Shown: positions 32,386-41,546 of the stretch, in pieces | Position numbering within the stretch: position 1 is the first letter of the stretch | Layout of the letters: each line of letters begins with the position of its first letter | Assembly (NCBI GenBank): GCA_964542305.1 | Contig: CAZITX010000006.1 | Coordinates: 1-64,000, forward strand | Reading direction: 5' to 3' | Source of the DNA: DMER64 sp964542305 | GTDB lineage: Bacteria; Bacteroidota; Bacteroidia; Bacteroidales; UBA932 | Length of the DNA stretch: 64,000 nt | The notes under the pieces: generated by a model | Databases searched by the model: none | The model's input: only the letters and a program-made list of their open reading frames with translations | What the model was told of the DNA's origin: nothing | Made by a program: the position numbers and the translations under genes

Positions 32386-34539
32386 TTATTCCGGTTTTAC
32401 CGTTTCTATGCCTTTGATCTTTTTGAGTTGTTCAGTAAGGTTGTCCAGATCGGTGTGTTTTTGAACGTACACTTCCAGTATTCCGTCAAAGATATTATCG
32501 TGAGCAACAAGCTGAAAACTACGGATGTTGACACACAAAGTCAACGAAACTGTATGCGTGATTTCGTGGATAATTCCCATTCGGTCCTGACCCCTGAGAT
32601 TTAATTTTACCAATGTGGAAGAAAGGTGTTGCTTTTTCCATACCACATTTACCGTCGCATTGTCGTTGCGGTGCAATCTTTTTAGGGCATCAATGCGGGT
32701 ACAGTTTGCTGAATGTATATACAAATCATGCGTTTTCCTGTCAATAAAACCAATCAGTTTGTCATCGGTTGTGGGACGGCAACACGGGGCAAAATGGAAG
32801 GCATTGAAATCTTTTCTCCGTTTCCAGTCAGGTGAAGGGATCCAGGTTACGAATTTTCGTGAAGGTGTCCCTTTGAGTAACACATCGCGCAAACCCGAAA
32901 GATCCAGCATTCCGGCACCAATCCTTCCGTACAATTCTTCCGGAGAACCAATTTTGTAAGCGGCCAGCAATTTGTTCATCAGACGGGTATGCGGCTTGAT
33001 GCCGAATTCCGCCAACCTTGTGTTCAAAAGGTTTCTACCTTCCTGGATGTGGTCAATACCCCGTTTTTTCAAGGCATCCAGGATCATATTGCGGGCTTTG
33101 GATGTGGTCACGCTTCCCAGCCATTCTATCATTACCCGGGATTCTTGTGTAGTAATGATCTCAACCTGGTCTCCTCCGCGAAGCGGGGTGGACAAAAGCA
33201 TCAGTTTTTCGTTAATCTTGGCGGCCAGTGCATGATTTCCCACCTGGGAATGAATATAATAGGCGAAATCCAATGCAGTAGCTCCTTTGGGTAACATCCG
33301 CATTTCTCCCTTGGGAGTGAAGACATACAATACAGAGATCAGGTTCCCGGGTTGGAAATTGTCAAAGAACTCCAGGCTTTCGTTGTCTTTTTTCTCCAGG
33401 GTTTCCCGTACCCGTGCCAACCACCTCTCCATACCGCTGATCTCGGGTGTGATTCCTTTGTATTTCCAGTGGGCAGCCACCCCCTGCTCGGCAATATCGT
33501 CCATACGTTTACTACGGATCTGGACTTCCAGCCATTTCCCGGAAGGCGTTAAAAACGTGGAGTGCAATGCTTCGTAGCCTGTTTCTTTAGGTTGCGAAAG
33601 CCAGTCCCGCCGGCGTTCGGGGTAAGGTTCCCAACGGCGGTTCAACAAGCTTTCAATGTAATAACAGATCCTGCGTTCTTCCTCAATATTCGTTTCTTCA
33701 GGCCGAAAAACAATGCGCAAGGCAAACAGGTCAAAGATTTCTTCAAAGGATACGTTCCTTTTTCGCATCTTGGACCAGATGGAATACGGTGTTTTGATAC
33801 GGGTGGAAACAGAAAAATTCAAGCCTTCGCCGGCAAGAATTTCCTTAATTGGCTCCAGGAACGTTTGGGTGATCTCGGTGCCCTGCCGTCCCATCTCGGC
33901 CCTGACTTTTTCCTCGATTTCCCGGTATTCCTCCGGCATAACGTATTTCATCCAGATGTTCTCGATCTCGGATTTGATGGAATACAATCCAAGCTGGTGG
34001 GCCAGGGGTGCAAACACGTACATGGATTCACCCAGATTACGGGCCCGTTTTTCCACCGGCAATTCTTCCAGGTTTCTCAGGTTGTGTAGCCGGTCGGCCA
34101 GTTTGATCAGCAACACACGGATATCCTGGTTGACCGTCAGGAGCATTTGTTTGAACGTTTCCTCCTGCGTCTTGTCCTGCGCGGCAAAAACACGTTCCAT
34201 CTTGCCGAGTCCTTCCACCAGCTCTCCGATCTTTTCTCCGAACATCCCGGCAATCTCTTCCGGACTGTAGTCGGTATCTGTAAATATGTGATGGAGCAGT
34301 GCCGTCACTATAGATTTATAGCCCAGCCCGATCTCATCGACCACGATCTTTGCCACATCAATGCTGTGCATGATAATGGGTTCACCCGAGATCCGTTTCT
34401 GGTTCTTGTGCGCTTCCTTGGCAAACTGGTATGCTTTGAAGACAAGCTCGCATTCTTGCGGGCCGGCACAGCGCTTCAGGGTGGATTGCCTTAGCGGTTC
34501 AAAATACTGATCTATAAGGTCAGGTGTTTCCAAAGACAA
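32386..34539 (-). CDS. RelA/SpoT homologue with a degenerate hydrolase site
   Basis: A 717-aa long Rel protein for (p)ppGpp metabolism. The HD domain has His58, but the HDxxED motif reads HHIFTD (residues 83-88), so hydrolysis is likely lost. The synthetase domain looks intact (RIKTPYSIWSKMRKRNVSFEEIFDLFALRI; ETGYEALHSTF; VEVQIRSKRMDDIAEQGVAAHWKYK-like). TGS (VFTPKGEMRMLPKGATALDFAYYIHS) and C-terminal ACT (LRGQDRMGIIHEITHTV) domains are present. So it is probably a RelA-like synthetase; a bifunctional Rel would be elsewhere. It lies between fprA and the Ig lipoprotein. Confidence 0.88.
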   Translation of the reverse strand: MSLETPDLIDQYFEPLRQSTLKRCAGPQECELVFKAYQFAKEAHKNQKRISGEPIIMHSIDVAKIVVDEIGLGYKSIVTALLHHIFTDTDYSPEEIAGMFGEKIGELVEGLGKMERVFAAQDKTQEETFKQMLLTVNQDIRVLLIKLADRLHNLRNLEELPVEKRARNLGESMYVFAPLAHQLGLYSIKSEIENIWMKYVMPEEYREIEEKVRAEMGRQGTEITQTFLEPIKEILAGEGLNFSVSTRIKTPYSIWSKMRKRNVSFEEIFDLFALRIVFRPEETNIEEERRICYYIESLLNRRWEPYPERRRDWLSQPKETGYEALHSTFLTPSGKWLEVQIRSKRMDDIAEQGVAAHWKYKGITPEISGMERWLARVRETLEKKDNESLEFFDNFQPGNLISVLYVFTPKGEMRMLPKGATALDFAYYIHSQVGNHALAAKINEKLMLLSTPLRGGDQVEIITTQESRVMIEWLGSVTTSKARNMILDALKKRGIDHIQEGRNLLNTRLAEFGIKPHTRLMNKLLAAYKIGSPEELYGRIGAGMLDLSGLRDVLLKGTPSRKFVTWIPSPDWKRRKDFNAFHFAPCCRPTTDDKLIGFIDRKTHDLYIHSANCTRIDALKRLHRNDNATVNVVWKKQHLSSTLVKLNLRGQDRMGIIHEITHTVSLTLCVNIRSFQLVAHDNIFDGILEVYVQKHTDLDNLTEQLKKIKGIETVKPE

Positions 34540-34545
34540 TACAAT

Positions 34546-35742
34546 TTATAAGGTTGAGGCAAATGCTGTGATAGGATCGTTCAGGCTTTTCAGAGCTTCT
34601 GCCGTCGGGTTACCCGGAAGTTCTATTCCGGGAGATTGTACTTCCCATTTATACTTTTCGGACATGTTTTGTGCAAAAAGACGTAAATTTTTCAGTCCGC
34701 CGCCGCTCCAGGAATACCCTCCAAACAGGAAAGCTTTTTTATTTCCGGGCTGCATAATCTCTATTTCGTGGCAAAGATGGTGCATATTGGGATGCATGCC
34801 GGTATTGTAGGAACAGGACCCTAAAACGATCCCGTTGTATTTCCATATTTCTTTCAAAATGAATGACGGATGCGTATTCGAAACGTTGAATACGCGGATG
34901 TTGCGGATGCCGTTCACGGCCAGCTGCCGGGCAATGTGATCCGCTGTTTTTTCAGTATGACCGTACATCGAGGCATAAGCTAGCACCACGCCAGTATCTC
35001 CTTTACTTGCTGCCCACCGGCTGTACCAGTCAAATACGACGGAAGGCTTGGTACGCCATACCGGCCCGTGTACCGGGCATATGATCCGGATGGGCAGAGT
35101 GGCGGCTTTTTGAAGTGCTTTTTCTACCTGGCCTGAAAAACGTCCTATAATATTTGTGTAATAACGGAGCATTTCGTCTTTGTAGTAATCCAGGTTGATC
35201 TCGTCGTCAAATATCCCTCCGTCCAATGTGCCGAATGTACCGAAGGCATCCTGCGAGAACAGTATGTTTTCTTCTGTACAGTATGCCATCATGGATTCCG
35301 GCCAGTGTACCATGGGTGTCATAACAAATTGCAGTTTGTGATGCCCCAGTTCCAGGGTATCGCCTTCTTTAACCTCCCTCATCCTGCTTTTGTCAAGTTC
35401 CGGGAAATAGATCTCCAGCAATTTGATGGCCTTTGCGTTGGTAACCACCGTGGCAGATGGGTAACGTAGCAACAGTTCACCTATCATTCCGGCATGGTCC
35501 GGTTCCATATGCAGGATCACCAGGTAATCCAGATCCCTCCCGTCCAGGATACCGGCCACTTCTTCCATATAGGAACGGTCACTGCCGTATTCTATGGTAT
35601 CCAGAAGTGCGGTCTTTTTGTCTTTGATCAGGTAAGAATTGTATGAGATCCCAAAGGGCAGGGGCCAGTTGCTTTCGAATAACGTTTTGTGCCTGTCGTT
35701 TGTACCTATAAAATAAAGGGTTTCCAGAATTTTTGCTGTCAT
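34546..35742 (-). CDS. A-type flavoprotein / flavodiiron protein
   Basis: 398 aa. An N-terminal metallo-beta-lactamase-like diiron domain with the ligand motif HMEPDHAGM (His, Glu, Asp, His) and a later MVHWPESM and VHGPVW. A C-terminal flavodoxin domain with the FMN loop ASMYGHTEKTADHIA. Family members reduce O2 or NO with electrons from rubredoxin, fitting an anaerobe facing short oxygen exposure. It sits 2 bp after ligA in one operon. Confidence 0.93.
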   Translation of the reverse strand: MTAKILETLYFIGTNDRHKTLFESNWPLPFGISYNSYLIKDKKTALLDTIEYGSDRSYMEEVAGILDGRDLDYLVILHMEPDHAGMIGELLLRYPSATVVTNAKAIKLLEIYFPELDKSRMREVKEGDTLELGHHKLQFVMTPMVHWPESMMAYCTEENILFSQDAFGTFGTLDGGIFDDEINLDYYKDEMLRYYTNIIGRFSGQVEKALQKAATLPIRIICPVHGPVWRTKPSVVFDWYSRWAASKGDTGVVLAYASMYGHTEKTADHIARQLAVNGIRNIRVFNVSNTHPSFILKEIWKYNGIVLGSCSYNTGMHPNMHHLCHEIEIMQPGNKKAFLFGGYSWSGGGLKNLRLFAQNMSEKYKWEVQSPGIELPGNPTAEALKSLNDPITAFASTL

Positions 35743-35744
35743 AA

Positions 35745-37823
35745 TCAGAATAAGGTTGTTTTTTGTTCCGTCTCAAAAACTGTGCCTTCACCCGGTAATT
35801 CTCCAATAAGACGCAGAAAGCCGGTTTCGTTAATGATCGGAATATTGAGTTTTGTCGCTTTTTGCCATTTGGCCGGTCCCGGCTTTTCCCCGGCAAGCAG
35901 GTAATCCGTCTGGCCCGAGATTGCCGAGATCACTTTCCCTCCGTGGGATTCGATGAGCTTCTTCATCTCTTCGCGGGAACGGGAAAAATTGCCCGAGATG
36001 ACAAGCTGCTTGTCCCGCAGCTTGTCTGACAGGGTTGCCCTTTCTTCCTCTGCCTGACTGAATGGCAGTCCTGCCTCGCGGAGTTTCTCAAGCATTGCCA
36101 GGATGCGGGGTTCCTTGAAGTATTGAATGATGGATGAGGATATTTTTTCCCCGATCTCGGGGGCCTGTGTCAGTTCTTCATCCGGTGCGTGGCGCAGGTT
36201 ATCCAGCGATCCAAAATGGGATGCCAGGTATTTGGCTGTGGTCTCTCCCACGTAAGGGATTCCAATGGCATAAAGAAACCGGTGGAACGGTACATTGTGC
36301 GAGGCATCTATACTTTTTAACAAATTCTCTGTGGATTTGTCGCCCCAGTTATCCAGGGATTTCAGCATATCAGGGGTAAGGCCGTAAAGGTCCGACGGGT
36401 CTTTTACCAGTTCCTTGCTGAATAATTGTTCTACAAGTGCCTCACCTCCCAGAATGTTCATGGCTTTGCGGCTCATGAAATGTTCAATCCTGCCTTTGAT
36501 CTGCGGGGGACATCCCCAGCGGTTGGGACAAAAATGTTTGGCTTCTTCCGGATCCCTTTCAAGCGGGGTTCCGCATTCAGGACAATGAGTGATGTATAGG
36601 AAAGGGACGGTGCCTTCCGGTCGCGTTTCCAAATCTACACCTACCACTTTGGGTATGATCTCACCGCCTTTTTCCACAAATACCGTATCGCCCAAACGGA
36701 TATCGTGCAGGGCTATCTGGTCTGCGTTGTGCAGGGAGGCTCGTTTGACGGTAGTACCCGATAGCAGTACCGGCTGCAGGTTGGCTACAGGTGTAAGCGC
36801 TCCCGTACGTCCCACCTGGAAATCAACGGACAAAAGTTTTGTGGCGGCCTGTTGTGCCTTGAATTTGTATGCGGTTGCCCAACGCGGGCTTTTAGCGGTC
36901 ATACCCAGGGCACGTTGCAGGGAAAATTCGTTGACTTTGATCACAACACCGTCTGTGGCTACTTTCAAATAGGTACGTGCCGTATCCCAGTGATCCAGGT
37001 AATCATTGATCTCTTTAAGGTCACGGCATAATTTCCGGTGTTTTGATATGGGAAAGCCCCAGTCCAGGGCGGCTTCCATTGCCTGCCAATGGTTGCTGAC
37101 ACCGGGTATATCGGCAATCAGGTGGTAGAGAAAACAGTCCAGTCCCCGGCGTTCCACCTCATCGGCAGAAAGCAATTTCAAGGTTCCGGCAGCGGCGTTG
37201 CGGGGATTGGCGAACGGGGTTTCCTGCTGCTCTTCTTTCATGGCGTTCAATTCTCTGAAACTGCTGAATGGCATGAGTATTTCCCCGCGAATCTCAAATG
37301 CTGAGGGCCAGGGCACCTTACAGGAAGAAACAGGGGGCAAGGAGGCCGGGATGGATCTGATGCGTTCCACGTTACGTGTAACATCGTCACCCACGGTGCC
37401 GTCCCCTCGGGTGAGTGCCCTGAAGAGTTTTCCGTTTTTATAGGTCAGACAGATAGCTGTTCCGTCAAATTTGAGTTCGCAGACGTACTCAATTTCCTTA
37501 TCTGTAGTTTTGGCGATGCGGTTGTGAAATTCCAGCAACGCTTCCCGGTTGTAAGTATTGCTCAGCGAAAGCATGGGGTGTTTATGCGGGTACTGACGGA
37601 AAGACCTGTTTTCCGTGGATATGTCACTTCCAACGTTTTGTGTTGGGGAATCTTCCGTAACCAGGTCAGGATACTTTTTTTCCAGGGAAGTCAGTTCCTG
37701 AAGAAGCACATCGTATTCGAAATCGGAAATGGAAGGGGCATTCAGTACGTAATACTTCTTATTATGCTCATTGATAGCATTTTTCAATTCCCTGACCCGG
37801 ATTGCGGCCTGACTTCGGTTCAT
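35745..37823 (-). CDS. ligA: NAD-dependent DNA ligase
   Basis: 692 aa. Order: Ia domain (YDVLLQELTSLEKKYP), adenylation domain with Lys in CELKFDGTAI (KxDG), OB domain (GDTVFVEKGGEIIPKVV), Cys4 zinc finger (CPECGTPL to CPNRWGC), helix-hairpin-helix motifs, and a BRCT domain at the end (LRDKQLVISGNFSRSREEMKKLIESHGGK). Seals nicks in replication and repair. The C-terminus runs about 25 residues past the BRCT domain. Confidence 0.96.
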   Translation of the reverse strand: MNRSQAAIRVRELKNAINEHNKKYYVLNAPSISDFEYDVLLQELTSLEKKYPDLVTEDSPTQNVGSDISTENRSFRQYPHKHPMLSLSNTYNREALLEFHNRIAKTTDKEIEYVCELKFDGTAICLTYKNGKLFRALTRGDGTVGDDVTRNVERIRSIPASLPPVSSCKVPWPSAFEIRGEILMPFSSFRELNAMKEEQQETPFANPRNAAAGTLKLLSADEVERRGLDCFLYHLIADIPGVSNHWQAMEAALDWGFPISKHRKLCRDLKEINDYLDHWDTARTYLKVATDGVVIKVNEFSLQRALGMTAKSPRWATAYKFKAQQAATKLLSVDFQVGRTGALTPVANLQPVLLSGTTVKRASLHNADQIALHDIRLGDTVFVEKGGEIIPKVVGVDLETRPEGTVPFLYITHCPECGTPLERDPEEAKHFCPNRWGCPPQIKGRIEHFMSRKAMNILGGEALVEQLFSKELVKDPSDLYGLTPDMLKSLDNWGDKSTENLLKSIDASHNVPFHRFLYAIGIPYVGETTAKYLASHFGSLDNLRHAPDEELTQAPEIGEKISSSIIQYFKEPRILAMLEKLREAGLPFSQAEEERATLSDKLRDKQLVISGNFSRSREEMKKLIESHGGKVISAISGQTDYLLAGEKPGPAKWQKATKLNIPIINETGFLRLIGELPGEGTVFETEQKTTLF

Positions 37824-37850
37824 GCTGTAAAGATACGAAGTATATCTGAA

Positions 37851-39779
37851 TTATGTAGTATGACCGTTCCAGTGCAGGGTATAGTCCTGGATACGTATTT
37901 CCCCGCTCTCGGCCATAGCCCGGAGCACTTCCAAAACTTGTTCCTTTGACTCGGAAAAAAGAAGGTCCAGTTGTTGCACCTGAACGGGACCTTTGCGCAG
38001 GGTCTGACCAATCTTTCCGGCGATTCTTTGAAAGGTTTCCTGTGGATTTTCACGACCTTTGCGTGCCAGACATACATCACAGATGCCACAGTCTCCGGTG
38101 GTTCCCTCTCCGAAATAGGCCAGCAATTGTTTGCTCCTGCAGGGTGCATCGGATCCGGCATATTGCAACATGGCTTCCATCCTCCGGGCATAGGCATCTT
38201 TTCGTTGCAGGAAACGGGCCGGATTCAGGGCTACGTTTCCGGGCTCCAGGCGATACGTGTGTAAAAAAACCTGTGGGGATCTTTTTCTGGGAATGTAAGA
38301 TATGACTCCCAGGCGGGATAAATGGATCAGGTATTCGCTAATGACACGCGGTGCGTTTCGGCTCAAATTGGCCAGGTATTCCTCGTCGATGGATACAAAT
38401 CCGTTGAAAAGTCCGGTATAGGTTCGCAAGAGCAATTTAATAAAGGTATCCAGCCGCGGATTGGCAATTTGAACGCGATACAATTCATCGCGTGAAACCC
38501 TGAACATGATGCGCGAAGGGTTGTTTACTTCTTCGGTCAGGGAAATGTATCCTTCCTGTTCCAGGCTTTGCAGGGCATACCACAGGGTAGAGGGGTGTTT
38601 TTTTCTGCGCCGGGCAAATTCTTCCAGTTTAAAATCAAATTGTTGTTCGGCTCCTTCCCCGTAACCCAGTCCCAGAAAGGAATAGAGTTCCTGATAGGTT
38701 TCCCGGATGAGTTCCGGATCTGGAAATGAAACCGAATAGATCTGTTTCAGGCGTTTGGCATCGGAAGGGTTGTATAGCAGTACGGCGTATGCCTTTTCTC
38801 CGTCCCTTCCCGCACGGCCGGCTTCCTGGAAATACGCCTCGGGCGAATCGGGCACGTCAAAGTGACAGACAAAGCGGACGTCGGGTTTATCAATACCCAT
38901 TCCGAAGGCGTTGGTGGCTACCATGACCCGGATTGCGTCGTTCTTCCAGGCTTCCTGTTTGGAAGCTCTCTGCCGGGAATCCATCCCGGCATGGTATGCA
39001 TCCGCTTTAACACCGTTAAAAATCAGGAACTCGGCAACATCCTCGGCTTTCTTCCTTTCCCGGACATAAACCAGGCCGCTGCCTTCCACACCCTGCACAA
39101 TGCGCAGGAGCTGCCCCATTTTATCCTCGGCTTTACGGACAACATAAGCCAGGTTTTTTCGCTCGAAAGAACTTTGAAATACTTTGTGGTCTTTGCGGAA
39201 TTGAAGTTTTTCCGTGATGTCTTCAACTACCTGGGGGGTTGCGGTGGCTGTGAGGGCCAGAACGGGCACATCGGGGAAAATTTCCCTGAATTCGGCAATA
39301 CGCAGGTAAGAAGGACGAAAATCGTATCCCCATTGGGAAATGCAATGCGCCTCATCAACCACTATGGCGGTAGGTTCCATTTTGCGTACGCGTACCTTGA
39401 ATAACTCCGTTCCCAGGCGTTCGGGGGAGAGGTATAAAAATTTGTACGATCCATACGCCGCATTGTCCAGTGCAATGTCAATCTCGTAGGAACTCATCCC
39501 GGAATGAACACACAATGCCTTGATCCCCAATGTTTTTAATATCTCTACCTGGTCGTTCATCAGCGCGATCAACGGGGTAACCACTATGCAAATGCCTTCT
39601 TTGAGCAGAGCAGGGATCTGGAAACATATTGACTTTCCTCCTCCGGTGGGCAAAAGAGCCAGGGTATCCTTTCCTTCATAAATTGAAGCTATGACATCTT
39701 CCTGGTTTTCACGGAACGAAGTGTAACCCCAGTAACGAAGCAGGGTCTGGCGGAATATTTCGGAATGATTTTTGTGCAT
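37851..39779 (-). CDS. recQ: ATP-dependent DNA helicase RecQ
   Basis: 642 aa. Helicase motifs: LALLPTGGGKSICFQIPAL (I), DEAHCISQWGYDFRPSY (II plus aromatic loop), ATNAFGMGIDKPDVRFVCHFDVPDSPEAYFQEAGRAGRDG (V-VI). A zinc site of the RecQ-C domain (CRSKQLLAYFGEGTTGDCGICDVC). No clear HRDC domain; the C-terminus is shorter and ends in a winged-helix-like part. First gene of the minus-strand run; its promoter faces that of pckA. Confidence 0.93.
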   Translation of the reverse strand: MHKNHSEIFRQTLLRYWGYTSFRENQEDVIASIYEGKDTLALLPTGGGKSICFQIPALLKEGICIVVTPLIALMNDQVEILKTLGIKALCVHSGMSSYEIDIALDNAAYGSYKFLYLSPERLGTELFKVRVRKMEPTAIVVDEAHCISQWGYDFRPSYLRIAEFREIFPDVPVLALTATATPQVVEDITEKLQFRKDHKVFQSSFERKNLAYVVRKAEDKMGQLLRIVQGVEGSGLVYVRERKKAEDVAEFLIFNGVKADAYHAGMDSRQRASKQEAWKNDAIRVMVATNAFGMGIDKPDVRFVCHFDVPDSPEAYFQEAGRAGRDGEKAYAVLLYNPSDAKRLKQIYSVSFPDPELIRETYQELYSFLGLGYGEGAEQQFDFKLEEFARRRKKHPSTLWYALQSLEQEGYISLTEEVNNPSRIMFRVSRDELYRVQIANPRLDTFIKLLLRTYTGLFNGFVSIDEEYLANLSRNAPRVISEYLIHLSRLGVISYIPRKRSPQVFLHTYRLEPGNVALNPARFLQRKDAYARRMEAMLQYAGSDAPCRSKQLLAYFGEGTTGDCGICDVCLARKGRENPQETFQRIAGKIGQTLRKGPVQVQQLDLLFSESKEQVLEVLRAMAESGEIRIQDYTLHWNGHTT

Positions 39780-39789
39780 AATCCCGTTA

Positions 39790-39822
39790 TTGCAAAGATA
39801 AATAAAATGAGTATCTTCGCAA
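39790..39822. promoter_or_regulatory. Symmetric divergent promoter pair recQ / pckA
   Basis: TTGCAAAGATA (39790-39800) and TATCTTCGCAA (39812-39822) are near-perfect mirror images, 11 bp apart. Each right-hand part is the -7 box for its own strand (TATCTTTG for recQ on the minus strand, TATCTTCG for pckA on the plus strand). The TTG of each half serves as the -33 of the other, with 19-base spacing. Confidence 0.65.
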
Positions 39823-39873
39823 CTTGGTTAAAAAGATGTTTATTCAATTATATTTACCCTTAATTAATTAATT

Positions 39874-41469
39874 ATGAGCAAAATAGATCTATCCAAGTAT
39901 GGAATTACGAATGTAGGGGAGATTGTGTACAACCCTTCTTATGAAGAATTGTACCAGGCAGAAATGGACACTGCCAATGAAGGGTTTGAAAAAGGTGTTC
40001 TGACCAATATGGGTGCCGTGAATGTGCTTACCGGACGTTTTACGGGACGTTCCCCAAAAGACAAATTTATTGTTAAAGATGCAACTACCGAGAATACGAT
40101 ATGGTGGGATGGTGTTGTAAACAAACCCGTTACCACTGAAGTGTGGAATTCACTCAAGACTATAGCACAGGATCAGCTTTCCGGAAACAAGAAACTTTAT
40201 GTTGTGGATGCGTTCTGTGGAACCAATACCGATACACGCCTGAAAGTGCGTTTTATAATGGAAGTGGCCTGGCAGGCTCATTTTGTAACCAATATGTTTA
40301 TCCGTCCTTCAGGTTATGAACTGGAAAATTTCGGAGAACCCGATTTTGTGATGATCAATGCTTCCAAGGCAACCAATCCCAATTGGAAAGAGCAGGGCAT
40401 GCATTCAGAGGTGTTTGTGGTATTCAACCTGACCGAGCGTCTTTCCGTAGTGGGCGGCAGCTGGTACGGTGGTGAAATGAAGAAAGGTATTTTCTCCATG
40501 ATGAACTATTACCTGCCTTTGAAAGGGATTGCAGCCATGCACTGCTCGGCCAATGTGGGCGAAGAAGGCGATGTGGCCATTTTCTTTGGTTTGTCCGGAA
40601 CGGGAAAAACCACGTTATCTGCAGATCCCAAACGTTATTTGATCGGAGATGATGAACACGGATGGGACGATCACGGCATATTCAACTTTGAAGGCGGCTG
40701 CTATGCCAAATGTATTGATTTGAGCCAGGAAAAAGAACCCGATATCTGGAGAGCCATCCGCCGGGATGCTTTGCTGGAAAACGTAAAAGTATTGCCGGAC
40801 GGAACACCCGATTTCGAGGACGGCTCCATCACGGAAAACACCCGCGTTTCTTATCCCATATACTTTATCAATAAGATTGTACTGCCTACGAAAGCCGGGC
40901 ATGCCAAAAAAGTGATCTACCTTTCCGCCGACGCTTACGGTGTATTGCCTCCGGTTTCAATCCTGGATGACAAACAGGCCCAGTACCACTTCCTGTGCGG
41001 TTATACTTCCAAACTAGCCGGTACAGAACTGGGGATCACCGAACCCGTACCTTCTTTCTCGGCTGCTTTCGGAGAGGCCTTCCTGACCGTTCACCCGACT
41101 ATCTATGCCAAAAACCTGGTAAAGAAAATGAAGGAACACGATGCCAAGGCTTACCTGGTAAACACCGGATGGAACGGAACGGGCAAACGTATTTCCTTGA
41201 AAGAAACACGCGCCATCATTGACGCCATTCTGGATGGAAGCATTGATGAAGCACCCACCAAGCACGTTCCCATAATGAATCTGACAATCCCCACACAATT
41301 GCCCAATGTTTCGTCAGACATTCTGGATCCCCGTGATACTTACCAGGATGTTAAGGAATGGGAGAAGAAAGCCGTTTCACTGGCTACCAAATACATCAAG
41401 AATTTCGAGAAATACTGCGATACCCAGGCTGCCCGTGACCTGATCCCTTCAGGACCGCAATTGCCGTAA
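39874..41469 (+). CDS. pckA: Phosphoenolpyruvate carboxykinase (ATP)
   Basis: 531 aa. Walker-like kinase loop GLSGTGKTTLSADPKR and the metal site GDDEHGW; substrate motifs RPSGYELENF and FTGRSPKDKF. In gut Bacteroidota this enzyme usually runs toward oxaloacetate, fixing CO2 and saving ATP on the way to succinate and propionate. It is followed by a terminator and by the PPi-PFK gene, tail to tail. Confidence 0.97.
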   Translation: MSKIDLSKYGITNVGEIVYNPSYEELYQAEMDTANEGFEKGVLTNMGAVNVLTGRFTGRSPKDKFIVKDATTENTIWWDGVVNKPVTTEVWNSLKTIAQDQLSGNKKLYVVDAFCGTNTDTRLKVRFIMEVAWQAHFVTNMFIRPSGYELENFGEPDFVMINASKATNPNWKEQGMHSEVFVVFNLTERLSVVGGSWYGGEMKKGIFSMMNYYLPLKGIAAMHCSANVGEEGDVAIFFGLSGTGKTTLSADPKRYLIGDDEHGWDDHGIFNFEGGCYAKCIDLSQEKEPDIWRAIRRDALLENVKVLPDGTPDFEDGSITENTRVSYPIYFINKIVLPTKAGHAKKVIYLSADAYGVLPPVSILDDKQAQYHFLCGYTSKLAGTELGITEPVPSFSAAFGEAFLTVHPTIYAKNLVKKMKEHDAKAYLVNTGWNGTGKRISLKETRAIIDAILDGSIDEAPTKHVPIMNLTIPTQLPNVSSDILDPRDTYQDVKEWEKKAVSLATKYIKNFEKYCDTQAARDLIPSGPQLP

Positions 41470-41490
41470 TATTACGTATTATTTAAAATG

Positions 41491-41532
41491 AAGGTGACTA
41501 GAAAGTCAATTTGACTGCTAGTCACCTTTTTT
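41491..41532 (+). terminator. Terminator of pckA
   Basis: AAGGTGACTAG / CTAGTCACCTT outer stem (11 bp) with an inner GTCAA/TTGAC pairing and a run of six T. Confidence 0.85.
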
Positions 41533-41546
41533 ATTGCCTCTCCGTA

